A stretch of 64,000 bases of DNA. Source: Perilla frutescens. Taxonomy: Eukaryota > Streptophyta > Magnoliopsida > Lamiales > Lamiaceae. Both the position numbers and the translations under genes were made by a program. How positions within the stretch are numbered: position 1 is the stretch's first letter; each line of letters starts with the position of its first letter. Shown here piece by piece: positions 23,029 through 35,887 of the stretch. A model generated the notes under the pieces. That model made no database searches, was not told the origin of the DNA, and saw only the letters and a program-made list of their open reading frames with translations. The DNA lies in contig BRKX01000002.1 of NCBI GenBank assembly GCA_026008535.1, positions 1,138,501-1,202,500 on the forward strand, read 5' to 3'.

Positions 23029-23223
23029 TGTGTCCCCTTGGGATGGCCTAGTGGTGGAGTGGTGTTTCTTGAGGCCAAAAGTCTCAAGTTCGATCCACCA
23101 CCAACATCACTAGGTGTGAGCCTGTGATACCTGGCTTGCCAAGTGTGGTTCACACAGGGGCGGAGTTTACCCAGTGCGCACCACGGTAGCGGCTGCGGGT
23201 TACCCTCGACATAAAAAAAAAAA
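23029..23223 (+). mobile_element. Full-length tRNA-derived SINE
   Basis: The element has box A TGGCCTAGTGG and a slightly damaged box B (AGTTCGATCC), a body with GGGGCGGAGTTTACCCAGTG, and a terminal poly(A) run. A perfect 13-bp duplication, AGAATGCAGCACG, flanks it at 23016-23028 and 23224-23236. SINEs are transcribed by RNA polymerase III and moved by LINE machinery, which leaves duplications of this kind. Confidence 0.9.
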
Positions 23224-23236
23224 AGAATGCAGCACG

Positions 23237-24960
23237 AGTAAAGTCAGCGAGTCATGCCTTTTTCCGTGGGGAGGGCAAACGAGGTAAAATTTTACAGCAT
23301 TAAATTTGAGTTTTATTTTTCTGTTTTTTTCTTTTATTTCAATTTTTTATATTTTACTTTAATTTCACAATTATTAATTATGATTCATTCTAAGAACGGG
23401 AATTATTTTAAAAAACGTAATTGTCTAATTAATAACTAATATTATGGTTGATTGTTTCATAACTAGTATTGTAATTGTTGAAAATTCTATTTCTTGTTGA
23501 TAAATGTTTATTAATTTGGGCTAATTATGTTACAATTATTTTTTACGTTTTGTTATAATTATAATAAAATCGTGAATTTTAACAGTGTAAAATAGAATGA
23601 TCACACAAATATTATAACAGAAAATTCAACCTCAAATTGATATCGCACTACGAGCCATATTCCAATGAATCGGTTTCAGGTTGAATTTTTTAAAAAGAAG
23701 TTGTTAAATGCACCACCATTTTTACTCTTTGCATCACAAATTATTTTTTATTTTCTTTCATTAATTATAAATTTACCGAAAAATCCTTACTAATAAAAAA
23801 ATAAAAAAATTCCCGTTCCATTCGAAGTCGTGTGTTCGAACAGTCTGGATATTTTCGAAATCCTATTTTCGAACGGTACTTAAACAAAAATTCATGGAAT
23901 CAGTTCGAAAATAAATTTTGAACACACCATGTTTGTTCGAAAATCCATTTTCAAACGATACTATATTTTAAAAATCCTACCCTGTTCGAAAATTGAATTT
24001 CGAACAAACATGGTGAGTTCGAAATTTCATTTTCGAACCACTCATGGCTTTTTTTCTTTTTAAGTGAATGACATTTACGTAACTTCAAAATTATTTTAAT
24101 TTTTTTTTTTGTGGTGCAAATAGTCGCTCCCTTTTTAAAATTCAAACATGCATTTCAAAGGGAAATATCAGCCGAAATTTTATTTTTTATAATTTTAATT
24201 TTTTAAAAGAATTTATTACTAAGGGCATGTCCAGTGGGAGATGATAACACCTATTTCCCATTTTTTTTTTCTTATCCAATGGCCACAGCAAAAAAACAGC
24301 AGTAAAATGAGGGTAGAATTTTTTTCCCTTTTTTGTTGTTTTACTTAAATATTGTAAAATATTTTGCATTTTAATTTAATGTGTTATAAATTAATATTAA
24401 AGTTTGTTATATATGATAAATTTAATTAAATGCAAATGTTGAAATATAAAATTAAATTAGATAAAATTACACAAACAATAAATCTACATAAAAGAACTAA
24501 AATAGATCGAATTATGTGAAACAAAAAATACTAAAATAACAAAAAAAATTAGATACATTATATTCTAATTTATACAGTATATATATATTTAACTTTATGT
24601 TTGTTTTGCAATATTTTATGAATCCTAGTTTTTTATTAAATATTAATTCAAATAAATTTAATAATTTATGAATTGCAATTTTTATTTGATATTAATTCAA
24701 ATAAATTTAATATATTATCTTGAAACGTTGAGTTTAGTTAATTTTACATTGATAGATATCCTATTAAATAAAATTGAATGTATTCTAATATGTTTAACAT
24801 TTATAAAAAATAATTAAAAATTAAATATTATAAAATGTTCTCTTTGAATGTATAGTTCTAGAGCAGACTACTGAAAATGAAATACGTATTTTACGATATT
24901 TTAGTGGTAAGCGTATTATATTTTAGTTTAGATTATTAGAGATGGCCTAAGTATATATAT
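23237..24960. other. Intergenic DNA with TTCGAA-rich palindromic block
   Basis: No gene is seen. At about 23820-24050 TTCGAA-type sites recur, usually with an ATTTTC or GAAAAT stretch beside them. A perfect 18-bp inverted pair, CACCATGTTTGTTCGAAA and its complement, lies near 23932 and 23998. Outer ends with TGCACCAC and GTGGTGCA (about 23705 and 24115) suggest a degenerate foldback transposon. From 24160 to 24960 the sequence is plain AT-rich DNA. Confidence 0.45.
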
Positions 24961-25345
24961 ATAGAGAGATATTTGATTAAAATTCTATGCGGTAGAGCTA
25001 GTATTGTATTCGTTGCTTCGTAATCGTGTTCTTGATTAAAATTCTATGCGGTTTTCGGCCCTAAGAGTTTGCCGCACGTACTCATACCCCACCGGCGACA
25101 TCCGTTGACCGAAATGTGAGCGCGGCCGAGTTGTGGCCGGTGTACGGTCATTGTGCACAAGACGAGCTTGTGTCAGTTTCCGAATTGCAGATGAGTTTAC
25201 GAGAAGATAGCATGTTTTCGGTTACACTAAATAGTAAACTTCTCCGTCGAAGTGGATCATCCTCCACATCCGCCAAGATTTGGGTTCTTTAGGTTCCTAA
25301 GTTACCTCTAGTCGAAGGGGCTATTTGCACCTTTTCTCTATTTTT
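24961..25345. other. Unidentified GC-richer block with direct repeat
   Basis: A 21-bp direct repeat, starting TTGATTAAAATTCTATGCGG, lies at 24973-24993 and 25032-25052. The following 260 bases are clearly richer in G and C than the surroundings but show no long frame on either strand. The block ends with GAAGGGGCTATTTGCACC, the terminus of the foldback family at 2135-3973. It may be captured host DNA. I cannot identify it. Confidence 0.35.
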
Positions 25346-27077
25346 AGTCTAACTACAATGTAAATTGATTTCGTCAATTAATGATGCTATCCCTCTTTTT
25401 AATATACACTCATTGGGGATGTCGTATGGATTCTAAATAAAAAAAACCGAAGTTAAATAAAAGCGCATACAAAGTCGTCGCGACTCTATACAAATTAAAG
25501 TGCTTTTTTAATTTTATTCAAAGTGCCTTTTCCTTAATTCAAATTAATTTTATTTAGCGAAGTCCTCTTCAGTATTTTATTTTATTAACTTAAAAAATAA
25601 CCCTAAATAATAATTTCCTTGAAACTTATTTTATTTAGCAAAGTTGGCTACCCATTACCAAAATTTTAATTCATGGTATTAAATCTCCGATAAATAACAC
25701 ACTGTATTAATAAAATCCAAACATGCTAATTAATTAATCAATCATCCAAAATACAATATCTTGATACAAATTCATCCAAAATATAATATCTTGATACAAA
25801 TTTACGCAAATTTCAACTGTCTCTAAATACAAAGCAAAAAAATCACATCTAATGTTCAATTACATAAAGCACGCAATCCTCTCACATGGTCATCAATATC
25901 GAGTACCAGCATTGATTCAATGTCAAACACCGATATTTTCTAAATCAATCAACATCAATACAAGTCAAATTCCGCCATAAAATATTCAAACATTAATATT
26001 GCAATTAAAAAATCATTAGTTCTAAATCTAAACAAAGATACCTTGCAAAATGATCTACTACATAATCAAGCATGCAATACGCCCTTCAAGATCCATGCTA
26101 CTTTCTGATTTCTGCATATAGGTTACATATTAAAATCCTAGAGTTACATAACCTGCTACAAAATTCTTTTTGGAGATAAAAGAAGTGGAAAGAAATCGAT
26201 TTCAAATATTTTTAGAAAAGACAAATTCATTCAAGATTTTAAATATTCAAACAGTTTAATCATGACAAAACAATTGCAAAATAATTCCCAGACAAAAGGC
26301 CAAAACATCATTTTGGAGCAGATTATCACAATTTAACATGATAGACATGTAATCTCATCGGTTTTTATTTATTTTACCTTTAACTTTATCAAAATTTAAC
26401 CCTTTATTATAGCACAAGTTGAAATTATGGCGCTTTCCTACCATATAACTCTCTCTCCCTCTTTCTTTAAAAATGATAATGGAAATTGACTCATTTTATA
26501 CTATCTAATTTTCATTTCAGTGGGCATGAATGAAGCAGGAGGAGAGAATTAAGAAAAAGTAATTCAATCATGCCAAACCCACATAATCTAGTCTAAAGGA
26601 AAAACACTTGAACAGAAACATAAAAGATTGTTAAAGTACACCAGTACTGTATGAGAATTTGAAAAAACGTGTTCGTTGATGACGCCATTTCCAGCAAATG
26701 TAGTTGATTAATTCAGTCTTAGATATTTGTCTTGTGATTGTTGTTGTTATTACACTTTACTGGAATTGTTACTACTAAAGTACAAGACAGAAGAGGTAAA
26801 AGTAGAACAATTATAATAAACTGAATGTAAACAAAGTAAATGAGAAACTGGAAACAATATGCAGATTTCGGCAAGCCGAGTCGAGGGGACCTCTCTCCGC
26901 AAGACAAATACGCTCCGGCTAGTGCTTACGGTTTGGTGGATGTCTCAAAGATGAAATGGCGTTGTCCTTCCGGGAGTAGCACCACAAGTCTGGTAAGGCT
27001 CCGACGAACTACACAATGTCGAGAACTGAGAGGCTGAGGACTCGAAGGGAACTTGTATGCAGGAAGATGATTTGTGC
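25346..27077. other. AT-rich intergenic DNA
   Basis: No gene is recognised. A short GC-richer patch at about 26860-27060 contains a 65-codon frame with no known domain and no family resemblance that I can name. I regard it as unsupported. Confidence 0.45.
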
Positions 27078-27840
27078 ATAGGGATGACAATCGGGCTAAC
27101 CCGTTCAGTTTCGGGCTAACCTGTTTCGGTTTCGATCCTATTCGGTTCGGACCTATTCGGTTAAAATTTTCTTCGGGCTCAAAATCTTCGGTCCTAACCC
27201 TAACCCTTCGATTTTCAGGCTAGCCCGTCGGGCCAACATATTTTTGAATTTTTTCCACGTGTATAAATTATATCTTGATAATTCTCCTAAATAATCATTA
27301 TTTCATATTCTTGAAATAAATTATTACGTGAAAAATAAGATAAAATTTAAAAAACATGACAAATACAAAATTTTATTAAGATCAAACTATATCAAATGAA
27401 AGAAAACCAAAATAAATGACATGAAAATGACAATAATGTTCAATCATAATTTGTTCTTCCAAAAATAATCATTTTATACTACACCACAAATCTATTTATA
27501 GCTTAATCTTCTATCTAATTTGAAGTACAATCTTCTTCTACTTTAACAATATTTGAAGCCCTTTCAACTTCATGTTTGATTTCATCTTCAAAATATTTAT
27601 CATTTATTAAAAGAAATAATAATATTATAAATTAAATAAATTAAAACATGATAAATTATAATAACTAGTTAGTCTAAAGAAATATAGGTAGGGATGTCAA
27701 TCGGGCCAATCCATTTTGATTTCGGGCTTATTCGGTTCGGGCCAAATTGGTTTAAAAAAATTTCGGGCTAGAAATCGTGGCCCTAACCCACCTTTTTTTC
27801 AGTTTTTTTGGGCCGGCCATCGGGATAGCATGGTTTGAGG
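27078..27840. repeat. hAT-type MITE fragments
   Basis: Two stretches start with TAGGGATGACAATCGGGC (27079) and TAGGGATGTCAATCGGGCC (27691). These are hAT-style termini followed by CGGGCT/TTCGG-rich sequence. No convincing opposite ends or 8-bp duplications were found. They are probably decayed copies. Confidence 0.45.
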
Positions 27841-27853
27841 GCATTCAAACCAG

Positions 27854-29109
27854 GTGTTGTAACCTCCAGAAGTTATACGTACGCCCAAAGTCCAATTGCC
27901 AAGATCCAAGTCCGAGGACGTGATGGGCACGGGCGGGCGCGCGCATGTGTGCGCGTGTGGGCTCATCATGACCCACATCCTTGTGCAATTAATTAATACA
28001 CTTAAGTGTTAAAACACTTAAATACACATCTTAACTTAGTTAAGAATTCAATGTGGGGTAATTAAATATGCCTTAAGCACATTTATCCATACACCATAAA
28101 TGCTCAATCGTGTGACCAACTTCAACCACTTATTTCTCACTCACCGAAAATCGGATTTGAGTAAATAAAATACTACGATTATCTACTCACAACATAGAAC
28201 AATCGTACGGTATTTAATTCCTCTAAAATTAAATAATCCGGTCACAATAAATCGGATAAAATGAGTCAAAACTCCATTTATTAATCCAATTTTCCAACAT
28301 AATATTTAATGGTATATCATCAATCTATTATATAATGCATTTGCACAGTGGATTCAAATCTATATATAATAGGATCAATATTATATATAGTTGTCTAATA
28401 CATATATATATATATATCTCTATACGTATAAAGTTAAATACTTTATACCATAGTTAATGTATAATTGTTATTATTATATTAGATGCAAATCATGATTTCA
28501 TATTTTTTTTATATATTTAGATTTTAAGTCGGTTCTATTAATTCAAATATTAATAGATATTTTAATATCTAGCAATTGTATACTCCATAAGTCGGTTCCA
28601 TTAATTCAAATATTGATAGATATTTTAATATCTAGCAATTGTATACTCCATATACGATTAAAAGGAATACTATATTGAAAATAAAATAATATTTCATAAA
28701 TTGCTAATTACGGAAATAGCATTTAGACGGAAAAATTAATCTTTTCTAATTACGGTCACAATTTCGGTATTATATATTATATAGATACTATATAGTAACG
28801 CCTAGCATATTTGACCAAATGATGCATATGTGTTTCAAGTTAGGGGCTTTATATAATTGGGGGATTAAAATATTTTATTTTTTCTTATTTATGACAATGC
28901 AATATTGCAACTAGGATTAGTCTAATATTGGTTATTACCTTATTGGAGAATATATTATTATAGTTCTAATCACAATTATCGATTATGGCAAATTTCAACA
29001 ATTTAAATATTTCGGCATTTAAGAATTAAATACTCCAATTTACTCTTTTTTTATTAATAGAAAACAGAGTAATATATTTTAATGGACAAAAACATTAATT
29101 TTCCCAACA
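27854..29109 (-). repeat. Possible solo LTR or LTR fragment
   Basis: On the minus strand the block starts TGTTGGGAAAATTAATG, a form common at copia LTR starts, and could end at GAGGTTACAACA near 27854. No matching 5-bp duplication is seen, so the boundaries are uncertain. It contains a 63-bp tandem duplication at 28526-28651. There is no coding sequence. Confidence 0.35.
28526..28651. repeat. 63-bp tandem duplication
   Basis: Two adjacent 63-bp copies (28526-28588 and 28589-28651), both starting AAGTCGGTT and ending TATACTCCAT, differ at about three positions. Confidence 0.8.
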
Positions 29110-30094
29110 TCCTCCATGCACCAGCTATAGAATAGATCACTCATAATTATATAAATTTTATATATTAAAAGAATGTGTAGTGCATAGACTAAAAATTTTC
29201 TTAAAACCAATTTACTCTACTATTGTTTTGAACCAAAGTTCTGCTATCCAATATTCCAATTAATACATATATTTTTTATTTATGTAGTGTGTGCTTGTAA
29301 AATAAACAAGGGAGTTTCTATTTAGTTTTCACTACAACTTTTATTCTTTGCACCATAAAATAAAAAAAAGTAAAAATAAAATAATTTTAAAATGACGTAA
29401 AATACCATTTATATTACTTTTCCTAAAAATAAAAAATTAGAAAAAAAATCCACCCTCATCTACATCACCATCATCGCTCCAAAGATCCCACAACCACTAC
29501 TCAGTCCAGCCAGCATCGACACCACCTAATCCCCCTTTTCTCCGTCGACCTACCACCGACGACCATGGAGACCACCTAGGCACCAACGACAACGACGTGG
29601 GCGACCGAGAAGACAACAACTTGAACTTCTTCATGAATCGAAAATAAGAAACCAGACAACAATTGAAAATCAATTTGAAATATTCAGTCAGAATTAGGGA
29701 TGGCAGTGGATCTTGGATCCGACCAGATCTGGATCTCTATAATTTTTTTTGTTGCGAATTTGGATCTTAAAAGATTCGCTCCAGATCCGACCCGCGGATC
29801 TATATATATATGTATGTATATATATATAATAGGGTTTAGGGATATAAATATATATATATATATATATCCGCTTTAACTCTCTCTCCCGTCTTCTCTCAAA
29901 TCTCGGCTCCTCTTCTATTCCCAGCGGGCAGCAACCAACGCAGTCTCCCCCATCTGTCCTCTCCTCCTTGCGAATTTAGCCCACCTCTATCGTCGCTGCT
30001 CATGCGAGTATAAGCCTACCGCCGCCGCCATCAGTTCAGGACTTCAGGGCCTTCAGGCTAGTTAGGTTGCCAGCGCCTCCATTAGAACAACCCC

Positions 30095-33000
30095 ATGGCT
30101 GACGACTTAGGAAGCTCTACTCCAAAGGTTTGTGTTTATCTCTCTTATAATTTCTAGATATTTTATTTTTTGATTTGTTCGGCCAAAGTTGTTGATGATC
30201 AGATTGTAAGTCATAATTTTACTTTACTTTCTTTCTAAGTCAGAATTCGTATCTAGATTAATTAAATTAGTAAATATGATATATCTCGATCAATATTTGC
30301 ACAAAGTCAGAATTTGTATCAAAGTTAATTAGGTGATTTTTGACTTATTTTTGGTTCGTTGGGATTGTTGTAGGAAATTAAGGATACGGTTGAAGAAAAC
30401 ATTGTTGAACAGGGGAATGAGATTGTTGTACTTGGAGATGATGATACAACCAATGATAAAATCATTGAGTCTTTGTCGGTGAAAGAAGAAGGTAGCAAAT
30501 CGAGTAAGAAACTCACTTTTGATGCTTGGAACCATTTCAAGCTGATTTCAGTGAAGGGTGTTGAAAAGACAAAGTGTAACTATTTCATCGGTGGTACTGG
30601 ATAATGCAAGCACTAATGATGCAATGATGAATATTTTGAAGGAGAATTTAGAATCTAATGTTTTAATGTTGGGTGGAGATTTTTTGCATTTGAGGTGTAG
30701 TGCTCATATCTTAAACTTGGTTGTGAGTGATGGTTTAGTAGTGATTGGTCCTGGAATTGAGAAAGTTCGAGATTGCATTCTATTTTGGATGTCTACTTGT
30801 AACGCCCCGATCCCGGAACAGTAGTGACAAGGGACCGGTGCGCTACTGGGGGAAGGGGAAAGGGGTTGTGGTATAAAAATAATCAAAGAAATAGGGTTAG
30901 TGCCCCAAACATTTGGGCAACATAACCTTTGTATTCTGAAATAGAACCACCCACGAGAGTGTTCAGAAGGAATAAGGTTAGTGCCCCAAACATTTGGGCA
31001 GCATAACCTCTGTAACTGGAATTAAACCACGCTCTAAGGCGTCTTAGAAGGAACTTGAATCAATAAACAATCATCAAAGGGAACTTATCCCACCAAATAA
31101 CTGTAAAGGAACATCATAGCATAATGCTGAAATCATAACATGCTTCAAATAATTGAAGACAAGCTGTATCAGAGTGAACGGAACAAGCGCGGAGCACAAT
31201 TCAAGTAAAATTGTTTCAAGTATTTAATTGATTTAGAGTATCAAAGATTTCTGAACAACACAAAAAGAGCAAGCATATAACAACAAGTAAACACTCGCCT
31301 CAGCTCCGTCATCTTCCAGCCTGCCTCTCAACCTGAAAATATTTAGAAAAGATTTGGGCTGAGTACTAGCGTACCCAATGGGCAATTTTGATAAACAGTT
31401 CACAATCATTTTATAAATATGAATATCGTATCCACACAAGTATAACAATGGAAAGGTTTCAAATCTAAAAAAAAACATTCCATGTATACAAAGTTTCTTT
31501 TAACCTTACTTGCACTCTCTATCTCAACTGTCCCTTCCTACAGTGTCTTAACTTATATACACGTCCTCCAGCCTAGCTGTCTAATAAAGGATAGTGTATA
31601 CGGTCCCAAAGCTTTAAGGATCCGAACTCGAGTCTAGTTAAGCACTCAATATTTTCGTAGGATACTGGCGAACGCAAACAGTGAGCTAAATCATTTTGAT
31701 ATAGATATTTATGCATTACAGTTGATAAATAGTTGAGCTTAATAGCTGAACATAATTTGAGGAAAAATATAGCCCACCTGGATGACGAGCACATGACGGC
31801 ATAATAACTTCAAAAATGGTTCATTAATCCTAGCAGGCTCTGCAGGTCCTACAAGGGTCGATCTTCGACTCAGAATAATCGCTATATTTTCGAGAATTAA
31901 TCTACTATAATTCGAGCTATTATTTAATTCTATTCTTTTTCAAAAATATATTACGCGACTCTAGAGATCTCGTGTGCATTTAACGTAGAAGAACATAAAT
32001 TCTAAAATATTATTTTTGATTTACTGGGACCAACCGACTTGATAGAGGCCTCTTTTTATAATTTGCCAATATAATCGATTTTTATCAGATTTGTGCTACG
32101 GCACTTTTTAACCGTTCAAAAATTACGAAAATATTCAAGGACCATCCTATATATGCCAAGACTATAGTTTGAGAGTTTTAGAATTTTTCAATAACACATG
32201 CTCTCGGTAAAAAAATAACTGTATAAATTAAATAATCGAGATTTTTCAAAACTCGTCCAAAAATTACGAAATTCGACGGGTATATAGGAAATATTATTTC
32301 GAGCAACTTTCGAGAAGAAACATTTTTGATTTGACGACCAGAAACGGGTCAAAATGGAAAAAAAGTGACTGATCTGCGTTTTTATTAAATTTCAGTTTTT
32401 CCGGCGATTTCGCCGGTTTCCGGCCGTCGGACGGGAACGCGTTCAACATACGAAACATAGAACACATTTAAATACACGACATATTAAAATTTGGGCTAAA
32501 AAGGACAAGAAATGGACCGATACGATAGCCGCGCGACGTGGAAACAACGTCGCCATTTTCCGGCGACATGGCTGCAGCTCCGGCGACTTCGGCGGCGCTC
32601 TGGCGACGGCGGTGGCAGCGGCAGGTGGTGGTGGTGTTGGCAGCTCCTTCTCCTCTCTCCTCCCCTTTCTCCCTCTCTCTCTCCCATCTCTCTCACTCTC
32701 GCTCTCTCTTATCTCTCTTTCTGTCTTTCTTTTTCTTTTTTTTTTCTTTTTTATTTTGTTTGATTTATACGGCAATTGCCGACTAGGGGGCGGGGGAAAT
32801 GGTTAAAAGTTGGGGGAGGTTGATAAGGATGAATAGAGATGGTTATCAAGATAATTTATAATATTTTGAAATAAAATATTCGAATATAAAATATTGATAA
32901 AATGTTTTTTTTTATTCAATTAAAAATTACTTTATTTTACCGGGAGTTCAATTGATCTCGTATTATAAATCTAAAAATACTTGAAGGTTCATTGGATTAT

Positions 33001-34703
33001 TTCCTATTAGATCAATTTAAAATGGTATGCCGAAAATATCATTTGATAATAAAACGAGAAAATATTCATTTTTAATTTGAATAAAAAAAAATTACTATTT
33101 ATTTTACCAAAAATATTGCCAAGAGTTCGTTTGACCTCTAATTAAAATTTTAAAAGTATCATTGAAATTCTCAAGTCGTTTTATTTCTACGAAAATCATT
33201 ATTGACCACGCGTCAAAAAAATATTTAAACTATATATTTTTTTTTCAATCTTAAATAATACCTAAAGTCGCGTCCTTTATCTATTTTACTTTATTTTAGC
33301 TCCAATAAATTTATATAGTCTTCTAAATAAATTTAGAAAACTTTTAACTATAATCCAAAAATACGGGGTGTTACACTACTCCTAAAAGGATTGAAAAATT
33401 TGAGGAGGCTTGTCGGCTTTTGAATATATGTAAGTTTAAAAGGTTGGTTCTTGATTGTAAAACTAGGTGGAATTCAACTTATATGACGCTTCAAGTTGCT
33501 TTGCCTTTCAAGGATGTGTTTACAAAATTGAAACGTTTGAATATGAAGTTGAAATTTATTGTTCCTAGTGAGCATGAATGGTTGTTGGCAAGTCTTGTTT
33601 GTGAGAAGTTGGAGATTTTCTACAAGGCTACTAAAGTCTTTTCTGGTAGAAATCATCCAACTTCTAATTTATTTTTTCGAAAAGTTTGTTAAATTAAGCT
33701 TGCTTTGAAGCGGTGGTTGCAAAGTGATGTTGAGGTTATTAGAATAATGGCTAAGGATATGGTTGAGAAATTTGACAAATATTGGGACCAAATTGGTAGA
33801 ATTCTAGCTGTTGCTTCTGTTTTAGATCCTCGAAATAAGATAGATTGTGTGGAGTTCTACTTCAAAAGGTTGTATGGAGATGATGGTGCTGGAAAAGAAA
33901 TACAAAAAGTTAAAGAAAATCTTGATAAACTGGTTGTTGAATATCAAATGAGGAATGAAAGTGATAAAAGCAAAGAACTTGGGAAAGGAAAAGAAGTGAG
34001 TGCTGATGGTTTTGAGGATGATGAGGACACATATGCTCAAGCTAAGAGAACAAAGAAAAGAAAGGTGCATGTGAGGGGTGAAGTTGAACACTACTTAGAT
34101 GATGACCCTATACCTGAGAATGATGCTTCTGACGTTCTTGATTGGTGGAAAAGGGATCAAATGTATCCTACTTTGCAGAAAATTGCCAAGGATATTCTTG
34201 CTATTCCCGTATCTTCAGTGGCCTCAGAAAGTGCTTTTAGCACTGATGGACGGGTAGTTAGTGCTCATCGTTCTCGACTTCACTCTCGCACTGTGGAAGC
34301 ATTAATGTGTTTACAAAATTGGATGATTGATGATGTTAAAGGTAATAAGTTAATTATTTATTTTTATCTATCTTTGCATTTCATTTTATCTATCTTACAG
34401 TTTTAGTTTCATTTATCTATTGTTTACCTTTAACATTCATGCTTATTCATAATATATTTTTTTTGTTAGCCAAGGTATATTGGATGACACACATGTTTGT
34501 TCAACAATCAATGAAGATTATGAAGATGGAGAAGAACAAATCGATATAATTGATATGGTAATTGTTTTACATCAATTTTATTCTTCTATTATTGAAATAA
34601 GTTTGTGTTGCTCATGATCTTTCTTTTTTCACTTTTTTAGGACGTCGATGATGTTGAAAATAGCTATAACATGGAAGACTTGTTCTCATATTCTCAAGAT
34701 TAG
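30095..34703 (+). pseudogene. hAT transposase (RICESLEEPER-like), broken
   Basis: Exon 1 is 30095-30127 (MADDLGSSTPK), followed by a GT..AG intron. Exon 2 starts at 30374 and holds the first half of a BED zinc finger (FDAWNHFKLI, KTKCNY). Near 30575 it jumps, out of frame, to the catalytic-core motif LDNASTND, so the middle of the protein is deleted. A solo LTR interrupts it at 30798-33375. It resumes with LDCKTRWNSTYMTL, meets an in-frame stop after FRKVC at about 33690, and continues through the C-terminal dimerisation motif (ASESAFSTDGR, RSRLHSRTVEALMC). Two short 3' exons follow, ending near 34703. It is closest to the plant zinc-finger BED/RICESLEEPER group. These lesions rule out an active transposase. 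Confidence 0.88.
30798..33375. mobile_element. Solo LTR, 2.6 kb, nested in the hAT
   Basis: The borders are TGTAACGCCCCG and CGGGGTGTTACA, which form the TG..CA ends and short inverted repeat common in plant Ty3/gypsy LTRs. A perfect 5-bp duplication, CTACT, lies at 30793-30797 and 33376-33380. No gag or pol is inside. The same family occurs in reverse at 41698-44856. The short frames at 32440-32800 derive from a CT/GA-rich low-complexity stretch. Confidence 0.85.
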
Positions 34704-35445
34704 TTGTCTAGTTGATCGCATTGACTTATTTCGTGATGTAATGGATGAATATGTTTGTTTAATGTTTTCCTTTAACATGAATATTGGATATTGTCGACTT
34801 ATTTTCGATGTTTATTATGATGTTGACAGTGTTATTTTGATTTTGGGTTGTCTCATTTTAATTCTATTTAAAATAAAAATCTGGATCCGTGGATCAGATC
34901 CGATGGATTTGGATCTGGATTTCAAAATTTTAGATCCGCCGGATCTGGAGCGGATCTGGATCTGGAAAAAAAATAAGGCTATGGATCTGAATTCAACAAG
35001 ATCCGCTCCAGATCCGGCCCGTTGCCATCCCTAGTCAGAATCCATTACTTATGTTCGAAATTTATTTTTCGAATGCACTATACATGTTCGAGAAAATATT
35101 TTAATGTTAGTTGAATGGTCGAATTTTTGAAACGGTGGTAGAGGTAAGCAAGAGTAGGGCATCATCTGCAATGTTAGAGAAGGATTTTTTTTTTTTTTGA
35201 TGAGGTTGGCGATGGACAGAGGTAGAGAAGAGGAGGATGAGGAGAAGGTTGCTAGCAGAGGTAGAGGAGGGGCCAACTGCAAGTTGGAGAAGATGGAGGG
35301 CTTTTTTTTTTCAATTATAAAGTTAATTTAGTTTTTTTAGTAAGTGTAAATAAGTAATATAGTGTGGTGCAAAGAGTAAAAAGTGAAGTACATAAAATAG
35401 GTGAAGTGCAAAGAGTAATATGTGTGGTGCAAACAGTCACTCTCA

Positions 35446-35887
35446 ATAAACAAATATAAAATTCTTAATTAACTTTCAATCAGCTAATAATTTGATTAAT
35501 CCATCTTAATACGGCAGTCTCGTCTATGAGACCAAAATTGTTGAAAAATATTATTGGGGACCAAAAAAATAACTTTTGGAACTAAAAATATTTTGATCCT
35601 ATTCTAATTGGATTAAAAGTGAAATTTACTCATTTTTTTTAATTTGGTAGGGAAGTTGGCTTGCTGACTTCGAGTTATATATGTATGCATGTATATATTT
35701 AATACTTTGTGAGGTCTACTTCATGAATAAATAATAATGTTTTCTATGTTTATGTATAAAATTTGCATATAAATTTCTCCATGTTAATCTCTAGTTTCGA
35801 AACACCAATGATCAGTATAAATAAAAACACTCAAATCGTGAAGTCAAAAACCATCGGGTGTTTGATGATCATCGCACGAACTATGAC
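35446..35887. other. AT-rich intergenic DNA
   Basis: No gene or clear repeat was seen in this stretch. Confidence 0.5.

Larger units (their letters stand above)
29695..35033 (+). mobile_element. hAT transposon, 5.3 kb
   Basis: The terminal inverted repeats are TAGGGATGGCA at the left and TTGCCATCCCTA at the right, with subterminal GGATCTGGATC-type repeats at both ends. A perfect 8-bp duplication, GTCAGAAT, flanks it at 29687-29694 and 35034-35041. An 8-bp duplication and these ends are diagnostic of hAT. The transposase inside is broken, so the copy is non-autonomous. A 2.6-kb solo LTR is nested at 30798-33375. Without it the element is about 2.76 kb. Confidence 0.92.
29325..35445. mobile_element. 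Possible outer TIR element hosting the hAT insertion
   Basis: Left (about 29325-29370) and right (about 35355-35445) flanks carry opposing TTCTTTGCACCA and TGGTGCAAAGAGT motifs. TTCGAA-type sites occur near 35060, as in the block at 23.7-24.15 kb. This suggests that the hAT at 29695-35033 landed in an older foldback-type element. The outer limits and any duplication are not resolved. Confidence 0.35.

Noticed and set aside
26840..27037. A 65-codon frame in a GC-richer patch
   Set aside because: No domain, no splice partner and no similarity to anything else in the window.
32440..32810. Arginine/serine-rich frames in several phases on both strands
   Set aside because: They come from a CT/GA low-complexity stretch inside a solo LTR. 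All phases are open because of composition.
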